From: Gnetum montanum
Taxonomy: Eukaryota > Streptophyta > Gnetopsida > Gnetales > Gnetaceae
Assembly (NCBI GenBank): GCA_015680685.1
Contig: MNCI01001848.1
Coordinates: forward strand, 122,717-186,716
Direction: 5' to 3'
DNA length: 64,000 nt
Positions within the stretch are counted from its first letter, which is position 1. Each line of letters starts with the position of its first letter. The translations under genes and the position numbers were made by a program. Below, piece by piece: positions 45,371-57,612 of this stretch. The notes beneath the pieces are model-generated. The model saw only the letters and a list, made by a program, of their open reading frames with translations, was not told where the DNA came from and did not search any database.

Positions 45371-46826
45371 ATCGTTATACTTTTCCATTTTTTATGTGTG
45401 TTTGTGTGCGTGTCATCCATCCTGTAAGTTTCTCATCCAATAAGTGTTCTTCACAATGGTATGAACTGTTTTCTTATTGATTGATAATGTTTGGTTTTTA
45501 CCTTAAAGTTATGATGTTGATACTAAGGTATGTTTTTTTTTGATATGGTAGGCAATGAGTTCACTTCATCCATTCATCCACCAAAGTCTATGGTTTCTCT
45601 TGGCTTGGAAATGTATAGTCCCTTTCTAATAAAAACTTTAACAAATCAGTGACTGGGTATCTGTCAAACTAAGAAAGGACTCAAGGCTTGAAAAGGGTGT
45701 GACTTCAAGGGAACTTGATGTATTTGTGTTGGCCATTCCCTTGGGTGCTTGGATGTTTCTTCTTGAGTTTTCTCACTGTTTTGAAATTACCCAATCATCG
45801 GGAAGCTGAGCCAATAAAAATAACAAATATTTGCATGGTGTGGTTCTCGCGCATAAAAACACAAAACACAAAAAGAGAAAAAAAAAGAGAGAACAAAAAA
45901 AAAGAGAAAAAAAAAAGAAAAGAGAGAGAGAGAGAAAAGAAAGTAAGAATTCAAAGCACACCCCTTAGCTGAAATAAACTTGGGCTACAAGCACTAGTTA
46001 TGGAACTAAAACTGTTCCCTTTAACTAAGGCCCTTCTCGCTTCCCATTCTCTCCTCAATTGTTTCGTTGGAATGGTGGTGGCTCTTTGGAGATGCATTCT
46101 TGTTATTCACAAGGATGGTTTGGCCAAGTGTGTTGATGCGAAGTCATTGGATGTGGTTGGTTTGAGGCCGAAGTTGGAATGAGATTTGCCAAGTTACATT
46201 AATCATGAAACACACAAGGGGCTGTACACCACCTTGTTCTTGGGATTCCATTCCATTCTCTTCTTTCCATCCTTCTTTCCATTGTTCACCTCATTGCCGG
46301 TTGTATCATTAGTGTATATTTTGGTTGACACATTATTTTATTTTTGGTAAATTCTCATGGTTAAGACTTTAATTCTTGTTCCAAATGACATTCTCAGAGC
46401 CTACAAACTCTTTGAATGTGGGATTGTCAGGGCATTAAGGGCATGAGCCTGCTTTGGGGAGGACCCATTGACATTCCTCTTTGGTACCTCAGTTAATCTC
46501 TTTTCCCTAACATTTTTGCAATTAATTTTATTTTGTTCATTTCCATCTTGATGTCCATTTCATTGGTGTCCTAGTTATCTCTTTTATCCATCTTCTTGTT
46601 CTTATTCTTTCTCCATTCTATTGCTATTGGAGGTTCATGATTAGTCATGGGGGTATGAGGCCCAATTTTTTCGATTTTCTCCTAACCCCTACACCTTCGG
46701 TAATCACCAAATGTTATATCTCCCAATTCGTATCAGCCATACCAGAACTCAGCCAATGGACTTTTACTGAGGCAAGGTATCCATTACATGATAATTCATT
46801 TACCCTTGCTAACATAAGATTGTGTT

Positions 46827-47021
46827 GTGTGTGTAGATGGTAATCGTACAACAATGGAGTGGATCTGGAAAAAACACTTAGAATGGAGCGGTGCTAAAGC
46901 AACTATGCAAGGAGTAAGATCGATGATGCACTTACAGATGGACAATGAAAGGCACAATCTTGGTGTTGGCAGCAACAACACTTCTTTCTCTCTCTCTCTC
47001 TCTTTTTCAGTTGCCAAATGA
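46827..47021 (+). CDS. Short ORF in the 3' spacer of D, conserved in B
   Basis: Residues 3-50 read VDGNRTTMEWIWKKHLEWSG, AKATMQGVRSMMHLQMDNER and NLGVGSN, matching B. The stretch is preceded by GTGTGTGTAG, an acceptor-like site just before an in-frame ATG in another frame (46837). The Ser/Leu tail is encoded by a CT repeat. Function unknown. Confidence 0.35.
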   Translation: MCVDGNRTTMEWIWKKHLEWSGAKATMQGVRSMMHLQMDNERHNLGVGSNNTSFSLSLSFSVAK

Positions 47022-47203
47022 GGCCTGATGTTAATGTAATAAGGTGTTTACCCTTGTTGTCATGAACACCAGTTTTGTTATGTCTTGTAATGATGATCCG
47101 TTCACATGGCATCCCATTAGTTTCCTTTGAGTCAATAATCCCATACCTTCCCAATATTATTGTAAGGAACTCAAGGATAAGTTTTCATTTAGTCATGGAG
47201 GTA

Positions 47204-48044
47204 TGATCGGACGTGATATCGCATGGGCCGCGATATCGTGTATGTGATATCGTGGCCGTCGCAATATCGCACCCCTCACGATTTCACGTCTTCCCTTGTG
47301 ATATCGCGTACACGATATCGCAGTGCACCATCATATCTATAAATAAGAGGCAACTCTCCCTTGTTTCATAATCCTAGGCTAGATAGTAGGGAAACTCTGG
47401 TAGATTGATCACTCTAGAGATAGAATATTTTCCATGTGCCCGCAGTAGGAGTCCCAAAGTGAATGGATCTTTATTTGAGCAAACATTATACCTGAAAACA
47501 AGTTTGTGTATGGCAATAAAGATGAGCTTTTTGGATAAACCTTGTAGTGCATGGAATAGGCTAATTAGGATTTTCTTTACTGTATTATCTATTATTTACT
47601 ACTTTCCTTCTCAACTCTTCTCTCCTAGTTAAGTGCCTCAGTACGATCACTTCGAGCATGTGCATTATGCTTGGTAATCCCAGCAACGATTAGCATTTGG
47701 TAGCCAAGGTTGCATCAGTTCAGGTTGTGTATGGTAAGTGGGAACGGATGCTGAAACTAGGTTAAATTAGACTTAGTTCATTAGTTAGAGTTAGTAACTA
47801 GTCTCTCTACCCTTTACCTCATGAGCATAGGAGACAAAAACATAAAAATCTATAAAAATCATATACCTCAGACTTGCTTAACCATACGCCATGACAACTA
47901 CACGTAAGTTTGGGAAGACAACAAATGATTAACCCTAAGTGTTCCATGGGGCATGTAGGCACTTAGTTTGCGGAGTTTGACCGGATCGCGCGTGCTATGC
48001 TTGTATTTGTATGGTTGAGTGTAGGGGTATCTCGCCACTCATCA
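47204..48044 (+). repeat. 3' LTR of element D
   Basis: 841 bp, TGATCGGACGTGATATCGC to GCCACTCATCA. U3 carries six or more GATATC-type palindromes (47214-47325); TATA box TCTATAAATAAGAGG at 47336-47350; R/U5 words GCAATAAAGATGAGC and GAGTGTAGGGGTA. Confidence 0.9.
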
Positions 48045-48049
48045 CCTAC

Positions 48050-51000
48050 CAAAAGGGTAAGGCCAAAGATGCTATAGTAGAAGAGGTTGTGGAGTTAGAA
48101 TTAGACGATGATTGTGGATGTGACATTTGCTAATATGAACATCTTAACAGATGTTGCCCTATTGTGTTACATGTATAGGAATCTAGAGTATACACTCTAA
48201 ATCCTAAGATAGTAAGAAGACGAGCACCCAGAAGATTGCAATATCCTCAAGGTAATCCCAAGTAGTTCCACCAACAACAATAAGCTTACTATCCAAGTGG
48301 AGTTCCACCACAACCACATGAGTAGTATTATTAGTGGCAACACCCACAGTCATGTGGGATGCCATTGTTGAGGTAGCAGTACCCTTATAAGCAACCAGAT
48401 TCATATAGGTACTATGTTTGGCAGTCCATGTCCTTGTGTGACTCTTCCAGTCATGCCTGATTGCAACATCACTACTACCCATCAAAATACTACAGAGCTC
48501 ATTCTCCATTTCCCAGAGGTGAGTCCCCATTTCATCAATACCCTCCTCATCCTTCAACACATGTCCCTCTACCCTCAATCCAATTATTGCCTACTCCATC
48601 AATGCAGGGTGAAATTCCTACATAGCCACAACAATGAAATGATACCAAGGTTGTTAACTTATAACTAGCTCCTCAGCTAAGTGGTTTGAAATCCAGACCT
48701 CGAAAAAGATCATTCTTCTAAACTAATAGCCCTACAAAGTCCTCATCAACTAATGTAGCTAGTCGTCCTATGTCTCCTTCATCCTTTGCATTTATTCCCT
48801 TTGAGAACCCTTCAAACTAAATGCCTTCCAAGATTTGCATAGTCATGTTAGCCCATGTCGTATTTTATTGGATCAAGGCTAGCAATCTTCCTAGGAAAAG
48901 AGAAAATCCTGGAAGTCTTCTCATCTAGTTGTAGATTACTGGGAATGAGCTATGTAAGGGTCTTCTTGATTTAGGTTCTGGTGTTAATATGATTTCTCAT
49001 AAAGTATACAAATCCTGACACTTGCCTCCTCTCAAGAAGAAGAATATTCATTTAGAATTAATAGATAAGTCCATCACTTTTTCCTTGGGATTGGTGGAGG
49101 ATATTGTGGCTAGTATCTATGGGTGATTCTATCCTGTTGATTTGTTAGTGATCAAGGTTGACAAGTATAATTGGAACTTTCCAATCATTATGGGAAGGGC
49201 TTGGTTAAGCACTATTGATGTGCAAATGGGCATAAGAGATCTTTTCCCAAAAATTTCCAAGGAAAATGCTTTGGGAAAGATTGAGAAGAAGAAAGTTCCA
49301 TGCATTGTGTATAGTAATACAAGGTGCAACTGTGTGTAGAAATTATCTATCAAAAGCACATCAATCAAAGTATGTAGATAGTGTGCAAATGAATCTAAAA
49401 TCCAAATTTGTAGTTGCAACAAAATAGGAGGGTAGCTAGTGGCTGATAGCTAATCTTGAAAGCAGCATACTTTGCATGGAACCAACTGAGAGCTTAATTT
49501 GTGCCCATGTTGTAGACATGGATGAACTGGAGCAAGTTCATTGCCAACTCTCCAATGATAAACCTGATGAAACCTATTGGGGAGAGCCAGAAATCCTTAA
49601 AATTTTTAAATAGAAGCCCCTGGAGTTGAAAACTCTACTTGCCAACATGGAGTATACATTCCTGAAAAATGGTAAGCTAGTGATAATCAATGCTAATCTT
49701 GCACCTAACTAGAAAAAGATGCTATTGAATGTGGTTAACAAATGGCCAATTGCATTTGCTTGGTTATATCTTGAACTCATAAGGATTGATCCTCAAATAT
49801 GCCAACATCACATCTATACTAATCCATCCATAAAGCTAAAAAGGTAGTTACAGTGGTGGCTAAACCCCAAATTAAAGCAGATTATTAAAGAGGAAATTGA
49901 ATAACTCCTTAAGGAAGGGTTCATCTATCCAATTGTGGACAGTGAGTGGGTTAGCCCACTTGTGATTGTACCAAAGAGATATGGGAAGTGGCTGATCTAT
50001 ATTGACTTTAAGCTATTGAATAGGACAATGTTCAAAGATCATTTCCCATTACCATTTGTGGACTAGGTGATGGATACTATCTCTAGGAATCACTATTACA
50101 ACTTTTTGGATGGTTATAGTGCCCATAACTAGATTGAAATTGCACTAAAGGATCACAAAAAAAACTACATTCACAAGTTCCTAGGGGACTTTTGCATATC
50201 AAAAGATGCCTTTTGGTCTTTGCAATGTCCCTAGAACTTTCCAATTCCTTGTCTTAAGTATGTTTTAGTAGTAGATTAGGAGCACGGTGGAAGTCTTCAT
50301 GGATGACTTCTCCACCTATGATGCTACATTTGAGCAAGCCATGGATCACCTTGAGTAGGTACTTAAAATATGTATGGAGACCAATCTTTGGCTCAATTAG
50401 CAAAAGAGCCATCTAATGGTCTAGGAGGGAATTATGCTAGGACACAAAATTTTTTGAGTAGGGATTGAGGTGAACCCTAAAAAGATTAGGATCATCCATG
50501 GAATAACCCACCATCCAGAAACTATTAAATATGTTCAGTCATTCCTTGGACATACTAGCTACTATTGGTGATTCATAAAGAATTTCTCTAAGATTGCTAA
50601 ACTATTGGTTGAGCTTACAAAGAAAGATTCTTTGTTCGTATGGACCAAGGAATGTGAAAAGGCATTCTAGCAACTTATGAAAAAGCTTGTAGAAACTCAA
50701 ATTCTATGAGCACTTGACTGGTTCTATCCATTTTACATCATAACGGATGCATCAAACTATGCCTTGTGAGCTATGCTTACGTAGTTGGATGATTAGAAAC
50801 ATCCTTATTACATTCGTTGTGCAAGCTGAAGCATTGTGGGTACATAGCTTAACTACATCATAATGGAGAAAGAGCTGATGGCAATGGTGTATGCCTTGGA
50901 GAAGTTTAGGCACTATGTGCTTGGATACAAAGTGTTTGTACACACTAATCATAGTGCCATTCTTGAACAAGTCGATGGTGAACCCCCATGTCATATGGTG

Positions 51001-52200
51001 GCTTATGATCTTACAAGAATTTGATTTTACAATGGTAGATTGAAAGGGAACTGAGAATGTGGTCACTGATCACCTGTCTTAGTTATGATGGGAAAACAAA
51101 GAGAAGGAGGAGAGTCCACTCTTTGATCAATTTTTTGATGAACTCCTCTTTGTTGGTGTAATAAATGAATAATGGCTTATTGAACCAAACTGGTACGATA
51201 GCATCCTCACTTATCTTCTTACTTAGGAGATGTTAAAAGAGTTAGACCATTGAAAGAAACAATAGTTTCTTTATCAGGCCAAACACTTCATGAAAATTAA
51301 TAAACATCTTTATAAGGTATGCACCGATGGCCTAGTTTGTTGATGTGTTCTTGATGTTGATTAGTTGTGTATTCTCTAAGATGCTCACGAGGGTCCTTGT
51401 GAAGGCCACTATGTAGGAAGATGCATGACCATTAAGATCTTGATGGCAGGGTATTATTGACCAACAATCCTTAGGGACATTCACAAATTCATCCACTCTT
51501 GTGAGTGTTGTCAATGAGGTGGTGGGATGATTGCTCAAATGGAGGGCCCTCAACAGTGGATTCAACTACAAGAATCCTTTGACATTTGAGGCATATACTT
51601 CATGTGTTTCATCACCCCCATGTCAAACAAAAAGGTGTACATAATAGTCGTTGTTAACTATTGTACAAAATGAATAGAAGCAGTAGCCATCATTGATTGT
51701 ACATCTTTTACTGCTACTCAATTTGTACAACAGAATGTTGTAAAAAAGTTTGGAGTGCCATGTGCATTGCTTTTTGATAATAGTACTCATTTTATAGATG
51801 CTACTTTTCACAAGCTCATGCAACACTTGGGCATTGAACATAAACTAATAACACCCTACCACCTCCAAACCAATGGTCAAGTAGAAATTACCAATAGGGA
51901 GATAACAAAGATCTTAACAAGAATAATTAGCAAATATAGGAGAAACTAGATAACAAAACTTAATGATGCCCTTTGGGCCTATCACTCCACATGGAAGCTC
52001 CCTATAGGCTACTCTTCCTATGAGCTGGTGTATAGAAAACTTCTAACTCTTCTAATCCAATCTGAGCTTCGTATAGTTTTAACAACTTATGATCTTGATC
52101 TTGACCTTTGCCTAGTACAAAAAGAAATATTTCTCAACCTTAACATGCTAGATGAGAATTGAATGGTGGCCCTATTTTTAAATTAAGTGGATAAGGTATT
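48050..52200 (+). pseudogene. pol: Element G: Gag C-terminus and Pol
   Basis: Cys-His motif CDIC*YEHLNRCC near 48120-48160, Pro/Ser linker, protease LLDLGSGVNMIS at 48961 and DLLVIKVDKYNWNFPIIMGR to 49340. RT about 49860-50590: SPLVIVPKRYGKWLIYIDFK, FPLPFVD, then VFMDDFSTYDATFEQAMDHL at 50291, with both catalytic Asp kept. RNase H 50740-51080: ITDASNYAL, KELMAMVYALEKFRHYVLGY, HTNHSAIL. Integrase about 51390-52050: CECCQ zinc-binding Cys pair, GIYFMCFITPMSN (first Asp to Tyr), LLFDNSTHFIDATFHKLM, then ITPYHLQTNGQVEITNREI (Glu kept), open for 64 codons at 51755-51949. In-frame stops throughout. No chromodomain seen after integrase. Confidence 0.88.
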
Positions 52201-54566
52201 CACCAAAAAATGCTATGATCTTAAGTTAAGGAAAGTTAAATTTTAACTTAGAGACAAGGTCCTCTACTGGATCCCCACACACTTAACTCAATGAATTAAG
52301 TTCCAAACATTGTGGGAAGGACCTTACATCATTTATAAAACCTTACCTTCTAGGGCTATGTTAATATTCAAACTTGAGAGCCTAAACAAAAAGCAATTGG
52401 TCAACACATAATAGGTTAAAACTTTCCATTAGCCCAAGCAAGCTAGTGGAAGCAACACCTCATCGAATGGATTAATCTCACTAAATTTTTTGGATCTCCT
52501 ACTTTCAACTTAGTTGTGGGGGAGATGGTCATCTATGCTAATCATTAAAAGGGATCCTTAGTTTTTATACTTTTTTGTTTTATACTTTGTTATTCTTACA
52601 CATTTTATTTTATAGTTTGTTATTTTTTCCCAATTTTTTTTACAACATTGTTAGGTTGTTTTGACTTGAATATTTTACAATTTATTTTATATTTTAATTT
52701 ATTTTGATGTGAATTTTTCTTATTATTTTCTAATAAAAGTGCTTTATTTCCAACAGGACATAGTGATGCTATAGCTATTTGCTAATGGTGATTTGTACTT
52801 AATGTTTTTGACTGCTAATATCTAGTTTCTATTTTTGAATTTTGATGACTAATAACTAAGATAAAGTTTCTTTTTCATGGAATAGGTAGTTAGTTCACAT
52901 CATTCATCCATCCACAAACTCTATGGTGTTCCATGTTTTGGGAATATAAGGTCTCTTTTTCATTAAGAAAACTCTAATGAGCTTGTGACCTTAGTAGTTT
53001 TCAAACTTGAGAAAGATTCAAAGGTTAAAAATGGTGGGACTTTAAGGGGACTCAATACTCTATGTGCCTTTCTACTTACTTGAGTGCATGAGTGTTTTCA
53101 TGAATTCCTTTCCATTTTGTGTTGACCAATAACAAGAAGTTAATAATTCTTTGCATGGTATGGTTCTCATCCAAAAATCCATAAAAACATAAAATTAAAA
53201 AAAAATCAAGGGAATTCAAAGCACACCCCTTAGACAGAATAACAAGCTCCAAGAACTGGTTGTCGAACTAGAACGACATGTTACTCATGCTTAAAGGTCC
53301 CCTCTTAGTTCACTTTCTACTTCTCTTTTATTCTGTAATAAGGAATGGTGACTGATCTATGGGAGAATTCTTGTGTCTCGAGGGGGTGGTTTGGTCTTAG
53401 AGTGGTGATGCAAAGTCACTAAAAGTGATTGGTTTTAATCTAGACTAAGGATGAACTTTATCAGGTTATTTAACCATAAGATCCACAAGGGACTTTATGT
53501 GACCATGATTAGGAATTCCATTCCATCTTCTCTCTCATCCATTAATGCTTATTGTAATCTACCTCATTGTTGGTTTCCATGTTTTTATTCAATGTCTTAG
53601 TTTGATCTATTAAAATTCTTAGGTAGATTCTTCTAGGTTAGGTCCTTCACTTTTTGTAACCATTAATCAATTGTTGGGCCCACAGACTCCATATTTGAGG
53701 TTATGCATGGGCAAAAAGGACATGTGCCTACTATGGGGAAGACCCACTTACATATCTCTTAGGTGGGATAGTTAAGTTACTTATCCTTAGGCATTTCTAC
53801 AATTAAATCTTTTGTGTGTCCCATTGGTTGCATCCAATTGTGTGCTCCTTAAGGCATTTTTCTCAAAAATTTCATTCTCTAATCAATTCTCCAGTTTTAT
53901 GAACTTATACGCCTTTTTTTTTTAATGTTTTCATCATGTTAATAAATTTTCTAGATCTCTATGGATACCAATTTCATAAGAAAACTCTTTGTATTTTTCA
54001 AGATATTCAGGTGAAAATTTTGGTCATAGGTTCCATAGATGGGTACTCGTCAGTGGAGCCCATGCATAAACAAGACCTCATATATGGGAACATGTTGATG
54101 TAAGGGTCCACTCACCTATATATAGGCAGTCACACTTAGTGATTTTTACATTTCCTTCAAAATGAGGAGGGAGATATTTAATTTTTCAAAGCCCAAGACC
54201 TTCCAAGAGCCATATCTTCCTAATTGTTTGCCCAATTCACTTCATTCTTTGACCTTGTAGCTACCAAAGGTAAGTTCTTTGACATGGGGGCCACAAATCT
54301 TACATTATTGATGAAAAAATTATGAAAATTTCTAACTTCCACAAAGTTTAACAAAGAAATCAACATTAAAACATCAAATTATAAAAGTTAAATCCTTCCA
54401 ACAAGCTTTGGTAACATTCTAAGTTGAAAATCATTAAAATAATAATAAAATAATCAATCTTCCATGGTCCAAACATAGCCTAAGTGTAACTACCCAATGA
54501 GATAAGATATTTAAATGTTATAAGTTACATAATGAATACTAATCCTTGGTTATGTTTTGACCATAG
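52201..54566 (+). other. Spacer of G with internal promoter-like site and intron-like segment
   Basis: Noncoding. Landmarks: TTAGTTGTGGGGGAGATGG (52510), T-rich stretch, CATGTTACTCATGCTTAAAGG (53277), TATGGGGAAGACCCACTTAC (53733). At 54030-54126 lie TAGATGGGTAC, GTTGATGTAAGGG and a TATA box CTATATATAGG (54116-54126), echoing GATGTGTACCC and GATGTGGGG words of G's LTR. A consensus 5' splice site AAAGGTAAGT is at 54270-54279, and GACCATAG ends directly before the ATG at 54567: a possible intron of about 290 bp. Confidence 0.6.
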
Positions 54567-57452
54567 ATGCAATTGAAAGGAAAGCATATGTGGGAAGGAG
54601 GACTATTATAACCAAGGGACAAATAATCACAAATAGGAAGGGGTCAAGAATAGCCCCATGAGCACGTAGATACACATGCCATGAGACCTCTTTTGGTGGA
54701 GCCTGAAGTGGAAGTTGTTCAACAAATTCCTAAAGAAGCTATTGCAACAGAACTATCTCACTAAGATGAGATGCTTGAACCCATACTGAACCTTGAGGTT
54801 ACCTTGATGAAAGCTTGCCTCAGGCAAATTGCAATCAAAGAGATCTAGCAATCCATGCTCTAAGAGTTGAACTTTAGATCTTTTTTGGAGTTCACACCTT
54901 TAGAAGTTAAGACTCAATTGCAAAACTCTCCCATGTGGCCCATAATCACTTCTAGCAAGGAGTGGTACATGGAAGAGACATACTTGTTTTAGAATAATCA
55001 TCAAGTTGGTTTAATGGTCAAGATCAAGGATATTTCAATGTCCTACTAAGTGAAAGCCATTGCGAAGGCCCTTGGGTTACCAAAAACTGAGGCATGCCTT
55101 GCTCAAATCCCCATGCAGGTATATCTTAGCATGAAGAAGAAACAAATGTAGTTGTATTATGGAATTAATTGTCAGAAGTTTGGCATGCTCACTATGATGG
55201 AATGTGCATATTTCAAGATTGTAGCCTTTCACTTCAATCGAACAAGTAGGCCAAGCAAGATCACAACCTTCTCCACTTATGCATGTACCACTCTAAGCAA
55301 TAGATTCCTAGTCAACCTTCCATAGCTTATTTATCTTCAGATAGAGAAGTGGTTTAAGGAAAATGAATGTGGAAGGAAGACACTTCCCTTTCCATGCCTC
55401 ATCCAAAAATTATGAAAGAGAGGTGGCATAACATGCTTTTGATGTGCTTTATCCACTTCTTAGGCAGAGATGATGAAGGATAAAGTGCTTGCCAAAATCA
55501 CCCAAGAAGAGGAGAAACAACCACCGCCTCCACCACCCACTCAAAAAACAACATCAATGTCATGTGCTACCCATAAGCACATGTGTGAGATTTGTGAGCA
55601 TCTCATGTGAGAGTAGGAGCAACAAGTAGGAATGAGTAGTGGTGATCCATCTGTGTATTACCCAGTAGTGTATCACCTTAAGGAAGTGGCTTGAATAATT
55701 AACCAGATGGAAGGAGGTGGACTAATTTTCTTAGCCCAAAGAACATAGCTACCTATGAGATCAAATCTTGATGTTTGAGAGATAATGTATCTCTCTCTCA
55801 GTAGTAGTAATTTCTAGAAATCTTTAGGAATGTTGCTACTTTTTTGGTACATCTAGAGGAGAGTGAGGGAAAAACTATCTTAGTGATGGAGCATCATGGG
55901 TAGGAGATAGTAGTAGAGATGGTTTTTTATAGAATTTCTGAGGCATTAAAAGAACCTACAACATTTGTACTAGATGTTTTTGCACTCAAAGACATGTAGA
56001 CATCTACAAGAATAGTTAGTGACAAATTGAGTGCAAGCCAACATGAGAAGTTGCTGGAGTAACTGGTGGGAACTAGGCAACTAATTTTGGATGTTTTTGA
56101 CCTTCCAGATAATATCATTGCTACCTAGTCACAACTACTTAAGGTAAAGGAAAGGTTTCTCACATTTGATGGGCCACTTAAAATGGCTAGAATTGAAAAC
56201 CAATGCTTTTTCGTGGAGGTTGTTGAACTTAGAGCCTACCTCAATGATCCCATGATACTTAGCTAAGCAACTATAAGAGATGAAGCTTTCCAATAGCTTT
56301 AGTAAAAACTTAGAGAGGCTAAGTTCACAAAGGAGTTGATAGTATTTGATTAGTGCTTAGTAGATGTAGTGACCTACAACATGCGAAAAGACTTGAATTG
56401 AACTTTCTAGGAGAACAAGCACCTAACCATAGAAAACCACCACTTGCGCAATGTTGATGCATAAAAACAATGGCAAGATTTTATCCATCAATAGTAGGAG
56501 TAGCTAGCTAGAGTGAACAATGAATTGAGGAGATTAGTAGCCAAAAATAGAAATCTCTTCATGGAGGAAGTCCAAGCACTTCACTAAAAATATACAATAG
56601 AGATAACAACCTGGAAGAATGAGACTCTCTAATTTGAGAGAGTAAAAAATCACTACAAAGATAAGGTCGGTATAGAAAGAAATCAATGAAAAAAACATCT
56701 AAATGGTGAAGGTAAAAGTTAATGAGGCCTTCCAATAGCTCAAGGAAGAAGGTGATGTTTGGTAGCCTATCTTTGATGGGCTTAATGACTATAACAAAGT
56801 GGAGATCTACATGAAGGAGTTACATATCGAGGAGATGATGAAGTACATGAAGCTTACTAATCTTTGTTATGCAAACTTGGTGATTTTGATTGGTAGATAG
56901 CTATGGTAAGAGTTGGAGAAATAAGTGGCTAGCCTATACTTATTGTACAAGGAAAAGTTTAAGATCCATAAGTAGACCAAGCAAAAGCTTGAGATTACCA
57001 ACACCGAACTTGATGTTTTTAAGATAAGATTCACTAATCAATGAGCAACTACTAAGAATCTAGCCAATAGAATGAATGACTACCAAGAGCTACAAAATGT
57101 AGTTAAGGAATTCGATGTTGAATGCAAACTTTTCATTGCCTAGTTTATCAATGTTAAGGAGGTGTTACAAGCAATGCCTTGTCCTTGGGATGTTCCCACT
57201 CTAGTCCACATTTGAGATGCCATGTGGCCTATGAATGATCCTAGGGGAAAGAAGGAGAAGATGAAGGCACTATTGGATGCCTTTCAGCTTTCACTAGAAG
57301 TTGCTATTTCTACAAGACAACCATAACCACCTCAACCATTGCATGTGCCCAAAGTAGGAGAAGGTCCTTTAGAATCACAGGAGCCTCTAATGCCTAGGAC
57401 AATTCAATTTTCTCCAACATCTTCACATAGTTTGAGAATTTGTGTTTGTTAA
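54567..57452 (+). pseudogene. Extra ORF of element G
   Basis: About 960 codons with many stops. The conserved N-terminal region (about 54880-55120) reads LQNSPMWPIITSSKEWYMEE, TYLF, then VKIKDISMSY and KAIAKALGLPKTEA, matching A and C (EWYLNETYQF; ISISYSIKFILEALNIPK). Charged coiled-coil-like sequence follows from about 56100 to 57000. The C-terminus (57330-57452) is Pro/Ser-rich (LMPRTIQFSPTSSHSL). Same strand as gag and pol. It is not an integrase, RT or RNase H. Product and role unknown; position equals that of env-like genes in Athila-type elements, but I see no signal peptide or clear membrane segment. Confidence 0.65.
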
Positions 57453-57612
57453 TTTTGTCATGGTGTTAAATTTTGTTGTCATGAACACCAAAATTTTTGT
57501 AATCAATGTAAATTGTACACTCGGGCACTTAGTTTTTGTTGTTTTTTTTTGTGTGTGTCAATAATCCCATACCTTCCAAAATTTTGTAAAGAACTCAAGG
57601 ACGAATTTTCAT

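Larger units (their letters stand above)
44850..47203 (+). other. 3' spacer of element D
   Basis: Mostly noncoding. Contains a first G-run motif TTAGTCATGGGAGAGATGG (45146), a tandem T-rich repeat (45190-45370), the box TTTGGGGAGGACCCATTGAC (46453), a second motif TTAGTCATGGGGGTATGAGG (46641) and the true polypurine tract TTAGTCATGGAGGTA (47189-47203). A-rich and CT-rich microsatellites at 45880-45940 and 46983-47005. No RT, integrase or large extra ORF. Confidence 0.6.
41860..48044 (+). mobile_element. Element D: Gag-protease element with 5' LTR almost deleted
   Basis: 6185 bp, TSD CCTAT (41855-41859) and CCTAC (48045-48049). The left end keeps about 36 bp of LTR (TGATGGGAAGCGATATCGC...) and then jumps into gag, so most of the 5' LTR, PBS and leader are deleted. 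Gag about 41930-43757, Pro-rich linker 43780-44250, protease 44465-44846, spacer with short ORF, 3' LTR 47204-48044. Like B it has no RT, RNase H or integrase. Confidence 0.85.

Noticed and set aside
45170-45443. Phe/Leu/Cys/His-rich frames that look like membrane proteins
   Set aside because: They are translations of the T-rich tandem repeat in the spacer of D in two frames; hydrophobicity comes from TTT codons.
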